A stretch of DNA of 64,000 nt from Cutaneotrichosporon cavernicola (lineage: Eukaryota > Basidiomycota > Tremellomycetes > Trichosporonales > Trichosporonaceae), in NCBI RefSeq assembly GCF_030864355.1, contig NC_083394.1, forward strand, positions 310,001 to 374,000. The letters run 5' to 3'. Under the pieces are notes generated by a model. The model was not told the origin of the DNA. It ran no database searches and worked only from the letters and a program-made list of their open reading frames with translations. Of this stretch, positions 1 to 11,053 are shown piece after piece. The first letter of the stretch is position 1. Every line of letters begins with the position of its first letter. Made by a program: the position numbers and the translations under genes.

Positions 1-76
1 AGACTAGGGCTAGAAATACACTGATAGCTGGGTAATGTTGACAGCAAGTCGTACAGGATGATCCGAAAGGATCTAT

Positions 77-1593
77 CTAAACAAAGGCGAGTTTGTGGTT
101 GTGCAGGTGGGGGATTGACTCGACGAGGCCCTGGAGCTTGCCGCTACAGCCGTGATGGGCCGGCATAAGCTTCGGCATGGGCACGGGCATGGGGCTGTTT
201 CGCGGCGTCGGGAGATGGCAGTCGGACGAGTTCGTGTTACTGGCGCCAAACCCGAAATCACACACCTCGGACCCGACGAGGCCGGGGGTCCCTGCAGGCG
301 TGGCCGGGTGGTGCACGGGCGCGGTGATGTATCTCGGCGACGGTGATGGGACATAGTGATGGTGGAACTGGGGCGAGTAGGGACTGGGTGGTGGCCCCAC
401 GAGATACCCGTAAAGATCGGACATGTCGGATGGCGGGGTCTGCACATACTCGGAAGTGTACGAGGGCAAGTACGAGATGTAGGGCGAGGCATTGGATGAG
501 GGAATGGACTGTGGTGGCCGTCGTGGCTTTGCGGGCTGTGCGCGTACTGGAATGGGAGGAGGCACGGGCATCGGCGGCGGTGCTGAGAAAGAGGGTGCCC
601 TCTTGACCATGCTGGTGAGCTGGGCGAGGGTGATGCGGTCTGCGGGGTTGGACGCGAAAAGGCCTGCGCAGATCTCGGCTGTGGAGTCGGAGACGGGGAG
701 GATTCTTCCAAGGATGGATGGGTTGTCGATGTAGGCGCGGAACGTTTCATCGTCGATGGTGGCCTGCTTCCAAGGGTTCCGGACGCAGGCGAGGTTGATG
801 AGGATGATACCGAGTGACCAAAGGTCAGCCTGGACTGTCGAGTAGTTGTCAACTGGCTCAAACAGCCCACCCTGGCATTCAGGGGAGAGGTAAAAGGTGG
901 AGCCGCTAAACGTTAGCATTGATCGATCGGGAGCTTTGTTACTCACCATCCAAAGTCACGGCTGAAGGGCTCTGTAGTCGCAAGCCCAAAGTCGGCCAGA
1001 ACAACCTTTGTCCCGTCGGCTGAGCATAGGATGTTCTCGGGCTTGAGGTCACGGTGGTAGATGCCCATGTCGTGGCAGTGGCGGACGGCGTCGACAATCT
1101 GGAGGAAGACGGAGCGGACGAGCTCGTCATCTCCAATGTATCTCCCACGGTCGGCAATCATGGCAAACAAGTCACCACCTGGGATGTAGTCCATGACAAT
1201 GTAGGTGTAGTCATCATCGTGAAGCACCTGGTGAATGGCGGCAATGTTTGGGTGGCTACTTGCGATGGTGTGAAGCATGATCTCTCGTCTTTGGAAGAGA
1301 CGCTGACGTTCGTCGAGGCCTCTGCGGGAGAGGCATTTGACTGCTCGTAAATGGGCAACGGCACCTCCGGCTTCGCAGGGGCATGCTTGAAAGGTATGTG
1401 GTAGGTGGTGGGGTGCGCTCGAGCCACCAACAGTTGACCGGCACGGGCAGCCTTTGGGACAGGCACATGCCGAATTCCAGTCACGCGCGAGGTAGACTGC
1501 ACCATACGCACCGACACCTAAGATGGATTTGAGCTCGATCCCCCATTCGAGAGTGAGACCAGCAAGATCAAGACCTTTGGTGGTGGAACGCAT
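77..1593 (-). CDS. Ser/Thr protein kinase, Ran1/Pat1-Ksp1-Sks1-like
   Basis: Two exons (947-1593 and 77-905) flank a 41-nt intron at 906-946 that starts gtgagt and ends ctaacgtttag; the product is about 491 aa. Visible kinase motifs are the glycine loop GVGAYGAV, the beta-3 lysine in RAVKCLSR, the catalytic loop YHRDLKPEN, the metal-binding ADFGLA, and SPE of the activation segment after GCGSTFYL. The intron splits the Cys codon of GCGSTFY. The C-terminal 150 residues are Pro/Ser-rich and look disordered. Ran1/Ksp1-type kinases link nutrient state to growth, meiosis or filamentation in other fungi; that role is inferred here. A Cys-rich insert (CACPKGCPC, then CPCEAGG) sits between the glycine loop and the beta-3 lysine, which is unusual. 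The start chosen is the first Met of the open frame, shortly before the kinase domain. Confidence 0.85.
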
Positions 1594-2470
1594 CGATGCC
1601 TGTTATGGCGTGGAACGGGGTTGTTGATAGAGACTGGGAGGGAACGGGATGGCAGAAGCCTGGGGACCGATGTGGCGTGTGGCGGTTGAGATTGTGTGAA
1701 TTCGGACGTGACGGTGCCAGCGTTGAATTCTCGTGGAGCTCGGTGGATACGTTTCGAGCAGCGTGGGGATCATGCAATTGGGAGGGGGGGCAAGTAGATG
1801 TGATGTTTCGTTGTGAGACGGCGATGTAAGGCGCAGTCGTAGTAATCGATAGGTGGAGTGGAGTGGGTTGGAGTCGTATGCCGGCCAGCCGGCGGTTTGG
1901 ATAGTCTGTAGGTAGTTGTGGGTGACCTGGGCATCCTTCATGTCCTTATGAACAACTGCAACACGCACATGACAGACGTCGTTTCACGTGCTTGCTCCTG
2001 CGATTCCTACAAACGATAGCACGGTGCTACGCAGACCTTGGAGGGGCCGGGCGCATATACTAGGGAGGGGGGTAATGGCGGCGTCGTAACAGGAACAAGT
2101 GGCGGTGGGCGTTGTAGGCCAGATCAACAGACTAGGGTGAAAGAGTTGTGTGGCGCGTCATTCCGCACCCAAATCCACCTAGGAGATGCTTTGCCAGCGC
2201 TCGGGCTCTGCTTAGAAACCTGAGTGCCATGGAAAGCAAGGTTTGCGAAGCTTGGAGAAGAACCCTCGGCCCGGCCAACAAGCTTGGAGTACCGGGTAGG
2301 TGACGTGACGCAAGCAACTTGGTACTGGGTCTAGGCCAAACCCCAAGGTCGCCTCTACTTGTCAGGCATACGTCTATCCTTCTGGACAAGCGTTCGGTTA
2401 GACGTTTCATCACAATGAATTCTCTCCGATACCCCTATGCACACAATTGCCTCAAACCTATTCTATTCTG

Positions 2471-2572
2471 CCACCTCCCTCTCCCCTCCCTCCTCCTCCT
2501 CCTCCTCCTCCTCCTCTGCTTCCCCCCTCCCCCCTCTCTCCCTCCCCCCCCCCTTCCTCCGCTACTCCATTT
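2471..2572. repeat. Pyrimidine-rich low-complexity tract (TCC)n
   Basis: A nearly pure C/T tract with a core run of TCC triplets at about 2489-2516, followed by C-rich blocks. It lies about 0.9 kb upstream of the kinase start. Confidence 0.85.
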
Positions 2573-2944
2573 GCCCCAAGTACAAGGGCGCTTGCCGACC
2601 ACAACCCGAAAGTGTCCAAGCGCGCTTGCGGCGGCTCCGGGCCAAGGCCAAGCAAGGCTCATGACACCGGCGCTCAGGCGCACATTGGCACTCCCGATCA
2701 GTCACCAATGCATTGGATTGAGCATCGTGCGCCGTGGCGCCGCTTCATACCAAGCACGCCTCTGCACGGTGCTACAGCTTGAACATGGGGTGGGGCAGGG
2801 CTAATAAATATCAAGGGTAACAACGCATTGACGGCCAGGACCTGTTCCCTAAGCAGCAGGCACGTAAGATCTAGACCCCCTGACAATTGGGAACGCAAGC
2901 CATCCATGCCACCCGCAGACGCCTAGCACGCTTAGCCACTTCAG

Positions 2945-3013
2945 CCTCCGCCTCCGCCTCAACCTCAACCTCAGCCTCAGCCTCAGCCTCAGCTCGGCCT
3001 CAGTTCAGCCTCA
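2945..3013. repeat. Imperfect hexamer repeat, CCTCAG/CCTCCG/CCTCAA
   Basis: About ten tandem copies of a CCTCNN hexamer can be read directly. A related GCTGCC/GTTGCC run follows at about 3051-3090. No coding context is apparent. Confidence 0.8.
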
Positions 3014-6000
3014 CAGTCTACGTATCGGTGCAACTAATCTCATGTGACGCGGTTGCCGCTGCCGCTGCCGTTGCCGCTGCCGCCGCATCCTTATGACATT
3101 GCGAGCGTGTGCTTTAAATTCAGGTACTACGTTCCATCGCACCGCGTGTGCGAGGCCTTCGGACGGCTCGGTGGCGGTAACCTTTGGGCACCTTTGTCAG
3201 CTTGGACAGTAACTAAATCGGCGCCCATCTGGTCATCTTTCCCCCGCCCTCCCACTCATCAATGGATTAGGTCGATCCCCCGCAGCCCCCGGATCGTCTC
3301 CTTCCACCAAACAACCACACAACAGGTGAGGGTTTCACCAAGTTGGAAATCCCGTGGCTTGTTAGGCTGGGAGGGTAATCCATCAAATCCAAGTAGCGCT
3401 CACCGGGCGCCCGTGCTCGACGCCCATAGGAATGCACGCCTCACTCAACTGCCCTTGCCTTGGGCCTTGGTCACCTTGATTTGGCTCTCACCCTCCTCCA
3501 AAGACCTGTATCCTGGGTCACTCGTATGGTTCCAGCATTCCTAACATTCTCATTCCCTAGACGAGACACAGTTGTGACACGTTCTCTTCCGAGGCAGTTT
3601 CCCGGTCGGGCTATATCAGGACAAGGTTGAGTTTGTTAGGGTTTATAAAAAGGTTCATCATCAGCCGCTGACATGAACTCGAGTTATTCATTCGACCCAA
3701 TCTTTCACAAACCCCTGCATTTGGCGTAATGGCGTTCGGTAGGCCCTTGTCTTTCCAGCCTAGCTACACGGGTGAACGGATATACACAAAACAAGTAGGG
3801 ACAAAAGCTAAGCCTTGTACAACTCACATACAGGTAGATGTGTTGAGCGCATGATGGCGGCATCTGGTAATCTGTTACACACCAGTGCCTACGATTGAAC
3901 AAGGGTGTGGCGGGCCTAGCCCATAAATGGACCCCCCACGGACCACGAACAAACAACCTCACTCCTCACTGAATCTTGTCCCTTGTTTCGATGCTGGGAG
4001 CTGGCAACAGTCGGCTGACTCTCCCCCACTCTCTGCACTGTTCGCTGCTTTGAGGCAATTTATACAGTGGTACTCACCACCATGAGGACCGGGCGTGTGG
4101 CGCCTCAGCCGAACTGCCGATCACGCAGATCAGCCGCGCACGGGCGAGGGCCAGTTTTTCAGGGTTATCAGCTTGAGCACGTTGGATCAGGACTGTCCAC
4201 CTCAACATCCGAACACCGCTGTAAAGGGCAAGATCCAAATATCAAGCACGCCAGTATCTATTGTAGACAAATGAACACGTCGTACAGTACATACCAATGT
4301 ACCAATGACCAACTTTGGACAATAGGATAGCATCCTAAATTCAGTGCCCAAATTGCCTCATTCCTTGATTGCCTCATTGTGTAGATTGTCGCCCAGGTAC
4401 ACTGATTGGCAGTGGTACCATTACCATTACCCCGGTATTCCCGGTATCAATGCCTCACCTCTCAAAACCTACTTGCGGGCCGCGCCGGCCGCCATGTTCA
4501 TACGGCGCGGCGGGGCCCGCCTACGTCAAACTGGGTCATGTCGTTACAGTACCTTGAGAGTAAGCATTGAGGACCGAGTGAGCCGACCAGTAGAGTGAGG
4601 AGGGGGACGAGAGGCAAACATTGCTGATCCATTCCTCGCTTGTGATCGTCACGCATACATCTTGCCACTGTGTTTTTCAGGGATTACACAGTTTCGTCCG
4701 CGGAATCACCGCATAAACTATACTCGGGCCGTGAGATACACTCTAGATACACGCAACAACACAGTATTTTGTCATTGGTCGCACAAGCGATCCCAGCGAG
4801 GCATGAGGCATGTATCTTGAGGCCTCGTGGCTTCATCTCCTCAGGTACCCGGTGAGAGCTTGTATTACCATTTTTTGACTGTCGGGATGTTGCGAAAAAA
4901 GCCATGAAGCCATGTATGCTTGATGAGAGTGACAATGAATTGGAATTCTCCTCCTCATCACCTGAACCAGGACCAAACTCCCCCACTCAAAGAGGGGCTT
5001 GAAGGCCAAGACAGACGTGGCGTATCGAGTTACGGAACCTCCATTTCTTGTCCGCTTGTCACGAGCGCCCGGCCCTGGTTTGCGCGCCATGCCTTACCTT
5101 ATTGCCTTGTCCATTGTGTCTTGTGTATTGACTTGCTGTGCCAGTCAGCCCACCCGCCTCTCTAGCCATCCTCGTCATTCGGCATCTCGCCATGGCATTC
5201 AGCAGCAAAAACGCCACCGATATTCCGCATCCCGCAGCCGCACAGCCCAAGGCCCACAATCCTCAGTCGTCAGGTCGAGGAACAACATAACAGTCTCCAC
5301 CCCGTTTCATAGCGTGCGAACAGTGTCCGGTGCCAAGTTTGCTTGGCGCGTTCAACGTCTCGGAACGAGCGATGCGAGGTGATATGATGGGAGACACCCA
5401 GCGGGCCCCCAGATCGTTGTGTTCTGTAATCGTCAGCCGCCAGATCGCTGAGCTGGTTCCTTTGTTCAGCTTTTCCAGCCATTTGGGGAAGCCATTTGGA
5501 GTGGGAATCAGAAGACAACGTAGGTAAAATCAGTGGTGTGGCAGACGTGGATCCTAAGTGGCAGATGACCGGCATACGAATCCGAGGGCTAGGTCAACTG
5601 GATCAGGTGGGCGATTACAGCCTGACATCCACAATGCCCACAAGTCATCCATTTCACAAGTCCTCGAGGTATTGTCTTGCAACTTCAGAACAGAGAACAA
5701 CCCATTTTAACAATGTGATAGTGTCAGTATAATTCATAGACACCAGATATGGCGTGTTTAGGCGAGATTACCCATGCCAATGTTAACAGAAAATCATGGC
5801 CCGCTGGAGAAATTGCCACAACCTTGCACGCGTGTGGCAACTTGTCAGGCGATTTTGTACTCTCTTGTTGGTCACAGTCCCGCTGAAAGGGGAAACAGAT
5901 GACCGTGCCCAAATTCATGGGGCCAGGATGTACTGCCGAGTAAAGCATGTGAGTGGGAGTACCGAACCTGGGTTTGCCCCAGTCGTAACGTCGATGTGGG

Positions 6001-6564
6001 ACCTGGTACATCTTTCTCGGTCGGGGTTGGGGTTGGGTTTGGATATTAGGCTGTCTTCCTCGTCTCACTCGTCTCACTCTCACTCCTCTCACTTATCCTT
6101 GTTACTTTGTGGCAGTGCTGAAAGAGAAAACGACCTTGTAGTCCATCCAGGTCAGCCACATGAGCCATCACAGAGCCACAGTACAAGGGGCAAAGTCCTG
6201 TCCAGACCGCAACCTGCGACAAAGGGATCATTAATCCCAGGTGGGAACATGGGAAATGGCAAGGTCGATTTAGATGTCTACATACTGCAGTGAGGGTGGG
6301 AACGTGGGAGAAGTGAGTGAGTGAGAGAGTGAAAATGGGTATGGAGAAGACCCACGACCAAGTTCCTTCTCTCAGATTAGATGAACGGATACATGCAGCC
6401 GCAGACACAAGTCGTCATCTGCCGCAATTCATGTAACCCGAACGTAGGAACTGTCCACAGCCCAGAGCTCTCGCCAAGCCCATCACATCCTCTGCCCCTC
6501 GTCAAACATACGATCCATGAATGTCGCTAACTCGTAGTGTCGTTATTGTCCATGAAAACCCAGA

Positions 6565-9500
6565 CTAGAAGTATGTGTCCCGCTCCATCCCCAGGACTGG
6601 GCACGGCCGAGCGCCCGACGAGTGGGCCGAGTTCCAACTGCGCACGCTCCCCGTCGGCGTGTCGAGGTCGAGGACGGGTTCGTCGCCGGGTCCCCCGACC
6701 GACGGGCTGGACGTCTCGGGGTCGGTGCTGGCCACGCCTCGCCCGGCATTGCGAGTGCTGTGCGTCGGGAAGCGGTACGAGACGTTGGTGAACGTCTCGT
6801 CCGTGCCCGTGTTGTCAGTCATATATGTCTCAGCGATGCTGACAATGTCCTCGTCACCCCCGTCTTCGTCATCCTCCTTCTCCTCGGGCTGGGGGGGGAA
6901 GCGCACCGGCGTCGACGACTGCGATGCCAGGCCGGGTTTGGCCAGCGATTCGCGGCGCGGAGGTGCTTCGGCTGTCGGCACGTAGTATGCCATCTGGCGT
7001 CCGCGTAGTGTGAATCCACATTTCTCGTAGAACGCTGGTGTCAGTATAGGAGCGGGTAGTAAGAGGTGAGTGGGTTATGGGCAGGCACCGGTATGGGATT
7101 GGATATATTGGTACTCACGGACTTTACACTCCTGGCAGTCCAGAATCGTCTTGTAGCAACCCAACTCGGTCGCAAGGTTACGCAATCCCACGACAAGCTT
7201 CATCCCTAGTCCGCGCCCCTGACCACTCTGGCCAACGACAATGTCTTCGATGTGTGCGGAAACGCTACCGCCGCGGATAAACTTGCGCTCCTTGACAACA
7301 GTGCCGGACGCGACGACCTGGTCTGTCGCGCGATCGACGAACACGACAATATAATACGTGTCGTGGCACGACTTGAGGGCGCGGAAGAGAGCGGCGTACA
7401 CGCTCGGCGCGAGGGCCGGGGACGGCGACAGATTGCCAAGTAGCGCAAAGTGGGCGCGGAGGAAGTCGTCCGAGGCAAGCGGGCGCACATGAATGTCGTT
7501 GGGAAGGGAGTCGCGCAACGACATCGGGATCTTGTCGGGGTTGAAGAGCAGGTCGAGGCCGTCGTCGGGTGTAAGGCCTATCTGCCCGTTCAATGCGTGC
7601 TCCATGTCCATCGAGTCCATGTCCAGGCTGGCCAGTTGGGATCCGAAGCCGCTGCTGTCCGGGTGCGGCGGAATGTGTGGCGTCTGGGCACCAGGTGGAA
7701 GGGGTGGCTGGAGTGACGACTGGGCCGAGATGTGCTGGCCCGTCGAATTGTGTGACGGAGGCTGGAACGAGATCGGTGTCTGCACCGGCCGGGGTGCGAC
7801 ACCAGGGTCGTCGCTCCCCGCACGCGCGTGCTGCGCAGCTATAGGGTGCTGCGTCGTGTACACGTGCAGCGGCGGGGTATGCACTGCAGGCGAGCCCGAC
7901 AGCGCACTCATCGAGTTCCCGCCCGTCGGCGAAGGGTATAGGTCGAGGCGGGTCTGCGAGCTCATCCTGCTGCTTGCCTTACTGGGCGACTGTGGTTCGC
8001 CGCCATAGTTGCCCTCCGGCGGGAACAGGAATTCGGGGTAGGTGATAATTTCCTCGAGCACCGTGTCCTTCTGGAGGTGCATCTTGAGCGCGTCGGCATC
8101 GTTGGACATCTGCTCCTGCCCAAAGAGTACCGAGTTAAACACGACGGCCAGGTTGGTCGCGTTCATCTTGTTCTCAGCGGCGTTCTTCGAGATGCGGTTC
8201 AGGTGCTCGATGACGGCCTGGAACGTCGTCTGGTGGATGGTCGGCAGGCGGCGGAGGCGGCCGCGCAGTGTAGAGAAGTGGTTCTTGTAGTGCTCCTCTC
8301 TCGACTCGGTCCACTTGACCCGCTCAGCGTGTGGCAATGGGAAGAGAGGGTCTGGCAGGTCGCGCAGATACGCCTTTAGCACGACAGCGACTGAGTAGAC
8401 GTCGTCGTCTGAGGTAAAGTTGAAAGTGTCCTCGTTCAGCTCAATGTTGTGGATCAGGCGGCGCACAGTTTGCTGCCGTCCGCTCATGCGGTAGATGCCC
8501 TCGGCGTCGTTGCCGAGGGCGTCGATCCAAGCGATGCACTTTTCGACTATGAGCGGTGGCCTCCCGTGGCCGCCCATCTCTCCACGCGCAAAGTCGTAGT
8601 CGGTTAGGCGGAAGCCAAAGATGAGCGATCGACAAGTTCCGACATAGAAGTTCTCGTACATGATCTGTGGGTAGCGCGAGACGACGGGAAGGCGAGAGTG
8701 GAAGAGCGCCTTGTCGCGCGTCGGGTCAACCTGGCGAACACTCTGCGAGACGACGTCGGTCGACTGGGCGAGCGTCATGGCTGCGCCGCGTGCGATTTGC
8801 GCGTACGCGCGGAGCGCGACGAAGAGCGCCGCATTGAGTTCAACGTTGAACTGACTCAGGCTGGTGATGGCCGATTGCTGCAACTTCTCGCGGCGCAGAC
8901 GCAGCGTCTCGACATGGAACACGCCGTGGCGGTACGCCTTGTCGGCCTCCTCGGCGTCGCGCTTAGTTTTGGCGCCCTTGACTGCACCGTTATTGTGCCG
9001 CACGGACCCTCGTCTCACACTCGCGCTCGCGCCGCCAAGTGTGCTGTCCGGGGCAACAATCGAAGGTGGGCCCTCGCCTTCGCGCTCGCCGCCGAGGCGC
9101 TGCATGATCGCCGCAAAGCCCTTCTTCGAGTGCGCAGCAATGTCGCTAAACACCTCCTTAGACTTGGCGTCGACTGCCTGCCTGGTCGCGGCGTACGATC
9201 CCGAGCCGGAACGGGCGCGCCCAGAGATGCTGTTAGACAGGCCGTGCCCAAGGGACCGGGTCTCACGCTCGAACGGACGAACGTCGGACTGCGCCGATGC
9301 AGCAGTCTGCTGCTGAGGGTACGGCGGCTGCGGGTAGGACTGTGTGTACAGCGTTTGGGCGTGCTGTGGGCTCTGTGGGGACTGCGCGTTGGGCGCATTC
9401 CCCGGTGGGGTGCCCGATTCTGCGTCGGACAGTCCGCTGCCCCAGCTCCCTGTCGCATTGTTGATGGACGAAGTGCTTGGCGAATGTCCGTGGGACGAGT

Positions 9501-10397
9501 AGGGGTGAGGCTTGGACTCGGGAGGTTCCTTCGGAACCTGCTCGGCCAGGAGTTTGGCCTGCATTTCTATCGCTTGTTGCTGCTTGCGGTGGTCCTCGAC
9601 GGCTTGCGTCTTTGAGCGGTACGCGCGCTGCATCTTGGGCACCTTGACATAGGCGTATTCTTCGTACGAGCCCGTCGCTGCCTTGAGGTCTTCGCAGATA
9701 CGGCTCTGGACACGGGTTTGTGTATGACGCACTGCGACGAGTGGGGCCAACACATCGTTCTGGAGCGCATTGTAGAAAGCCTCACGTGTCTCGATCTCCC
9801 TGGTCGTGTAATCACGCACGTCAAACCACGCACGGCGCGCGGTCGAGGTGACACGCGCGCGTGGATGCGGTGCACTGCAGTCAGCCACAGGGCGAGTCCA
9901 CTCGCGCCACGTAGACATACTCGTCCTGGAGGATGTCGGCGCCCTTGGATTTGGCGTGGAGTTTGGACAATGCCTGGATATAATCCTTCTCGATTTTGAG
10001 GCTGTGGAAGGAGTCAGCACGTTGCGCGTTACAGGCTCACCGCTCAGTGAAGTAACTGATGTATCCTTCGTCTGGACGTCAGCGATTCGTCATTAGGAAT
10101 GCAACCCGATCCTGCCAACAGCCTCACTGCGGCAGAGCAATGGAATGGCAGCTATTGATAGCGATTGCCACCAGCTCCACCGCTGACGCGTCCGCAGTTG
10201 CGCGCGGTCCGTCAGATAAGGCTAAGCAGAGCAGGGTCGACGTACCCTCTGTGAGCTTGCGCTGCGCGTTAGCACGAACCCGTCCGCCTTGCGCCACCCA
10301 CCTTGAACTCGCGCAGAATGTGCTGGTCCTGGTCCTCGCCCTTACGCGGTAGCGCCTGAGTTGGCTGGACGCCAGGTTCAAGCTGTGAGTATGCCAT
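6565..10397 (-). CDS. RGD1-GNA1 fusion: F-BAR / RhoGAP protein fused to glucosamine-6-phosphate N-acetyltransferase (GNA1)
   Basis: Six exons: 10302-10397, 10246-10261 (a 16-nt micro-exon), 10041-10071, 9921-10001, 7119-9874 and 6565-7034, giving 1,149 aa. The N-terminal part has F-BAR character (YISYFTERLKIEKDYIQAL, then a coiled segment). A Gln/Ser-rich linker interrupts it, and helical sequence resumes near residues 350-480. A RhoGAP domain spans about residues 510-693, with the arginine finger in GIYRMSG and conserved NLAVVFNSVLF. After a Ser/Pro linker, a full GNA1 domain follows at about residues 848-1010. It opens LLFNPDKIP, has VRPL, the acetyl-CoA loop QGRGLGMKL, IEDIVV, and closes FYEKCGFTLRGRQMAYY. 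A 135-residue acidic tail ends the protein. No stop codon separates RhoGAP from GNA1, which share the 2.7-kb exon. RhoGAPs switch off Rho GTPases; GNA1 makes GlcNAc-6-P for UDP-GlcNAc, the chitin precursor. An internal start could also yield GNA1 alone. Confidence 0.9.
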
Positions 10398-11053
10398 GGC
10401 TGATCGAACGTGTATGAGTGGGTGTCGACTAGCTGGCGTGTAGGATGGACGGTCTTTGCTGGTGGCAGTGCCGGATGCCGCAAGTCCGGGATGCCAGGAG
10501 GGGAAGGATCAAGAAATGGGAGCGTGACGAGTTGCAGGGAAGTCGAGGGGGATGTGTAGATGAGAGAGATAATAAGAAGAGACTCGATAAGGATATGGAG
10601 ATTGTTGAAGACGAGGAAGAGGAGGAGGATGGTGTATAGTGTGTGAGATGGATGGGTTGGGGCTTTATGACAAGAGTCCAGGGGTTTGGAATCCAACCTT
10701 CCTTTCCCCCCTACCAAAGCCAGGCACACACTGCACCTAACAACTCCCACGCCAACAGGTCCACCCCCTCCAGCCAGCCCACGTAAATCGTCCACGACTT
10801 CCTTCAGGTAAAGTGGCGATATCATTGTGCATGCGAAACATGGCGGCCGTCTATGGAACACGGAGAGAGGAAAAGGGAATATCTGTGACAGCGAACTCAT
10901 AATGGGTATCTCTACAGACAGCGGCGACGCTCGGCCGTGCCTCGAGAACATTGGCAACGGGCGCGCCGGAGCCTCCTAATACTAGCCCGCTTTTGACGCT
11001 CGCGTGGCCTTATGCAGCCTGCTTGACGGGTACTGATGTCAGTTACGTTTGGA
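10398..11053. other. Intergenic: RhoGAP-GNA1 promoter and CK2 alpha 3' flank
   Basis: This 656-bp gap lies between the start of the RhoGAP-GNA1 gene and the end of the next gene on the same strand. It must hold the RhoGAP-GNA1 promoter. A long minus-strand frame runs through it into the first exon but shows no domain and is treated as chance. Confidence 0.55.

Larger units (their letters stand above)
1594..6564. other. Long intergenic region with low-complexity tracts
   Basis: About 5 kb lies between the start of the kinase gene and the 3' end of the RhoGAP-GNA1 gene. I could support no gene here on either strand: the open frames are short, overlap on both strands and carry no recognisable domain. 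It holds a pyrimidine tract at about 2471-2572, a CCTCAG-type hexamer run at about 2945-3013 and a GCTGCC-type run at about 3051-3090. The kinase promoter and 5' leader must lie in the left part. Confidence 0.6.

Noticed and set aside
6015..6050. Telomere-like GGGGTTGGGGTTGGGTTTGG stretch
   Set aside because: Only two or three imperfect units in the interior of the window; chance G-rich sequence is the simpler reading.
8698..9615. 305-codon ORF antisense to the RhoGAP gene
   Set aside because: A shadow of the real gene: GC-rich codon bias opens the antisense frame. The sense frame has clear domains.
10124..10957. 277-codon minus-strand ORF upstream of the RhoGAP gene
   Set aside because: It spans promoter and intron sequence and crosses the true first exon in another frame; no domain.
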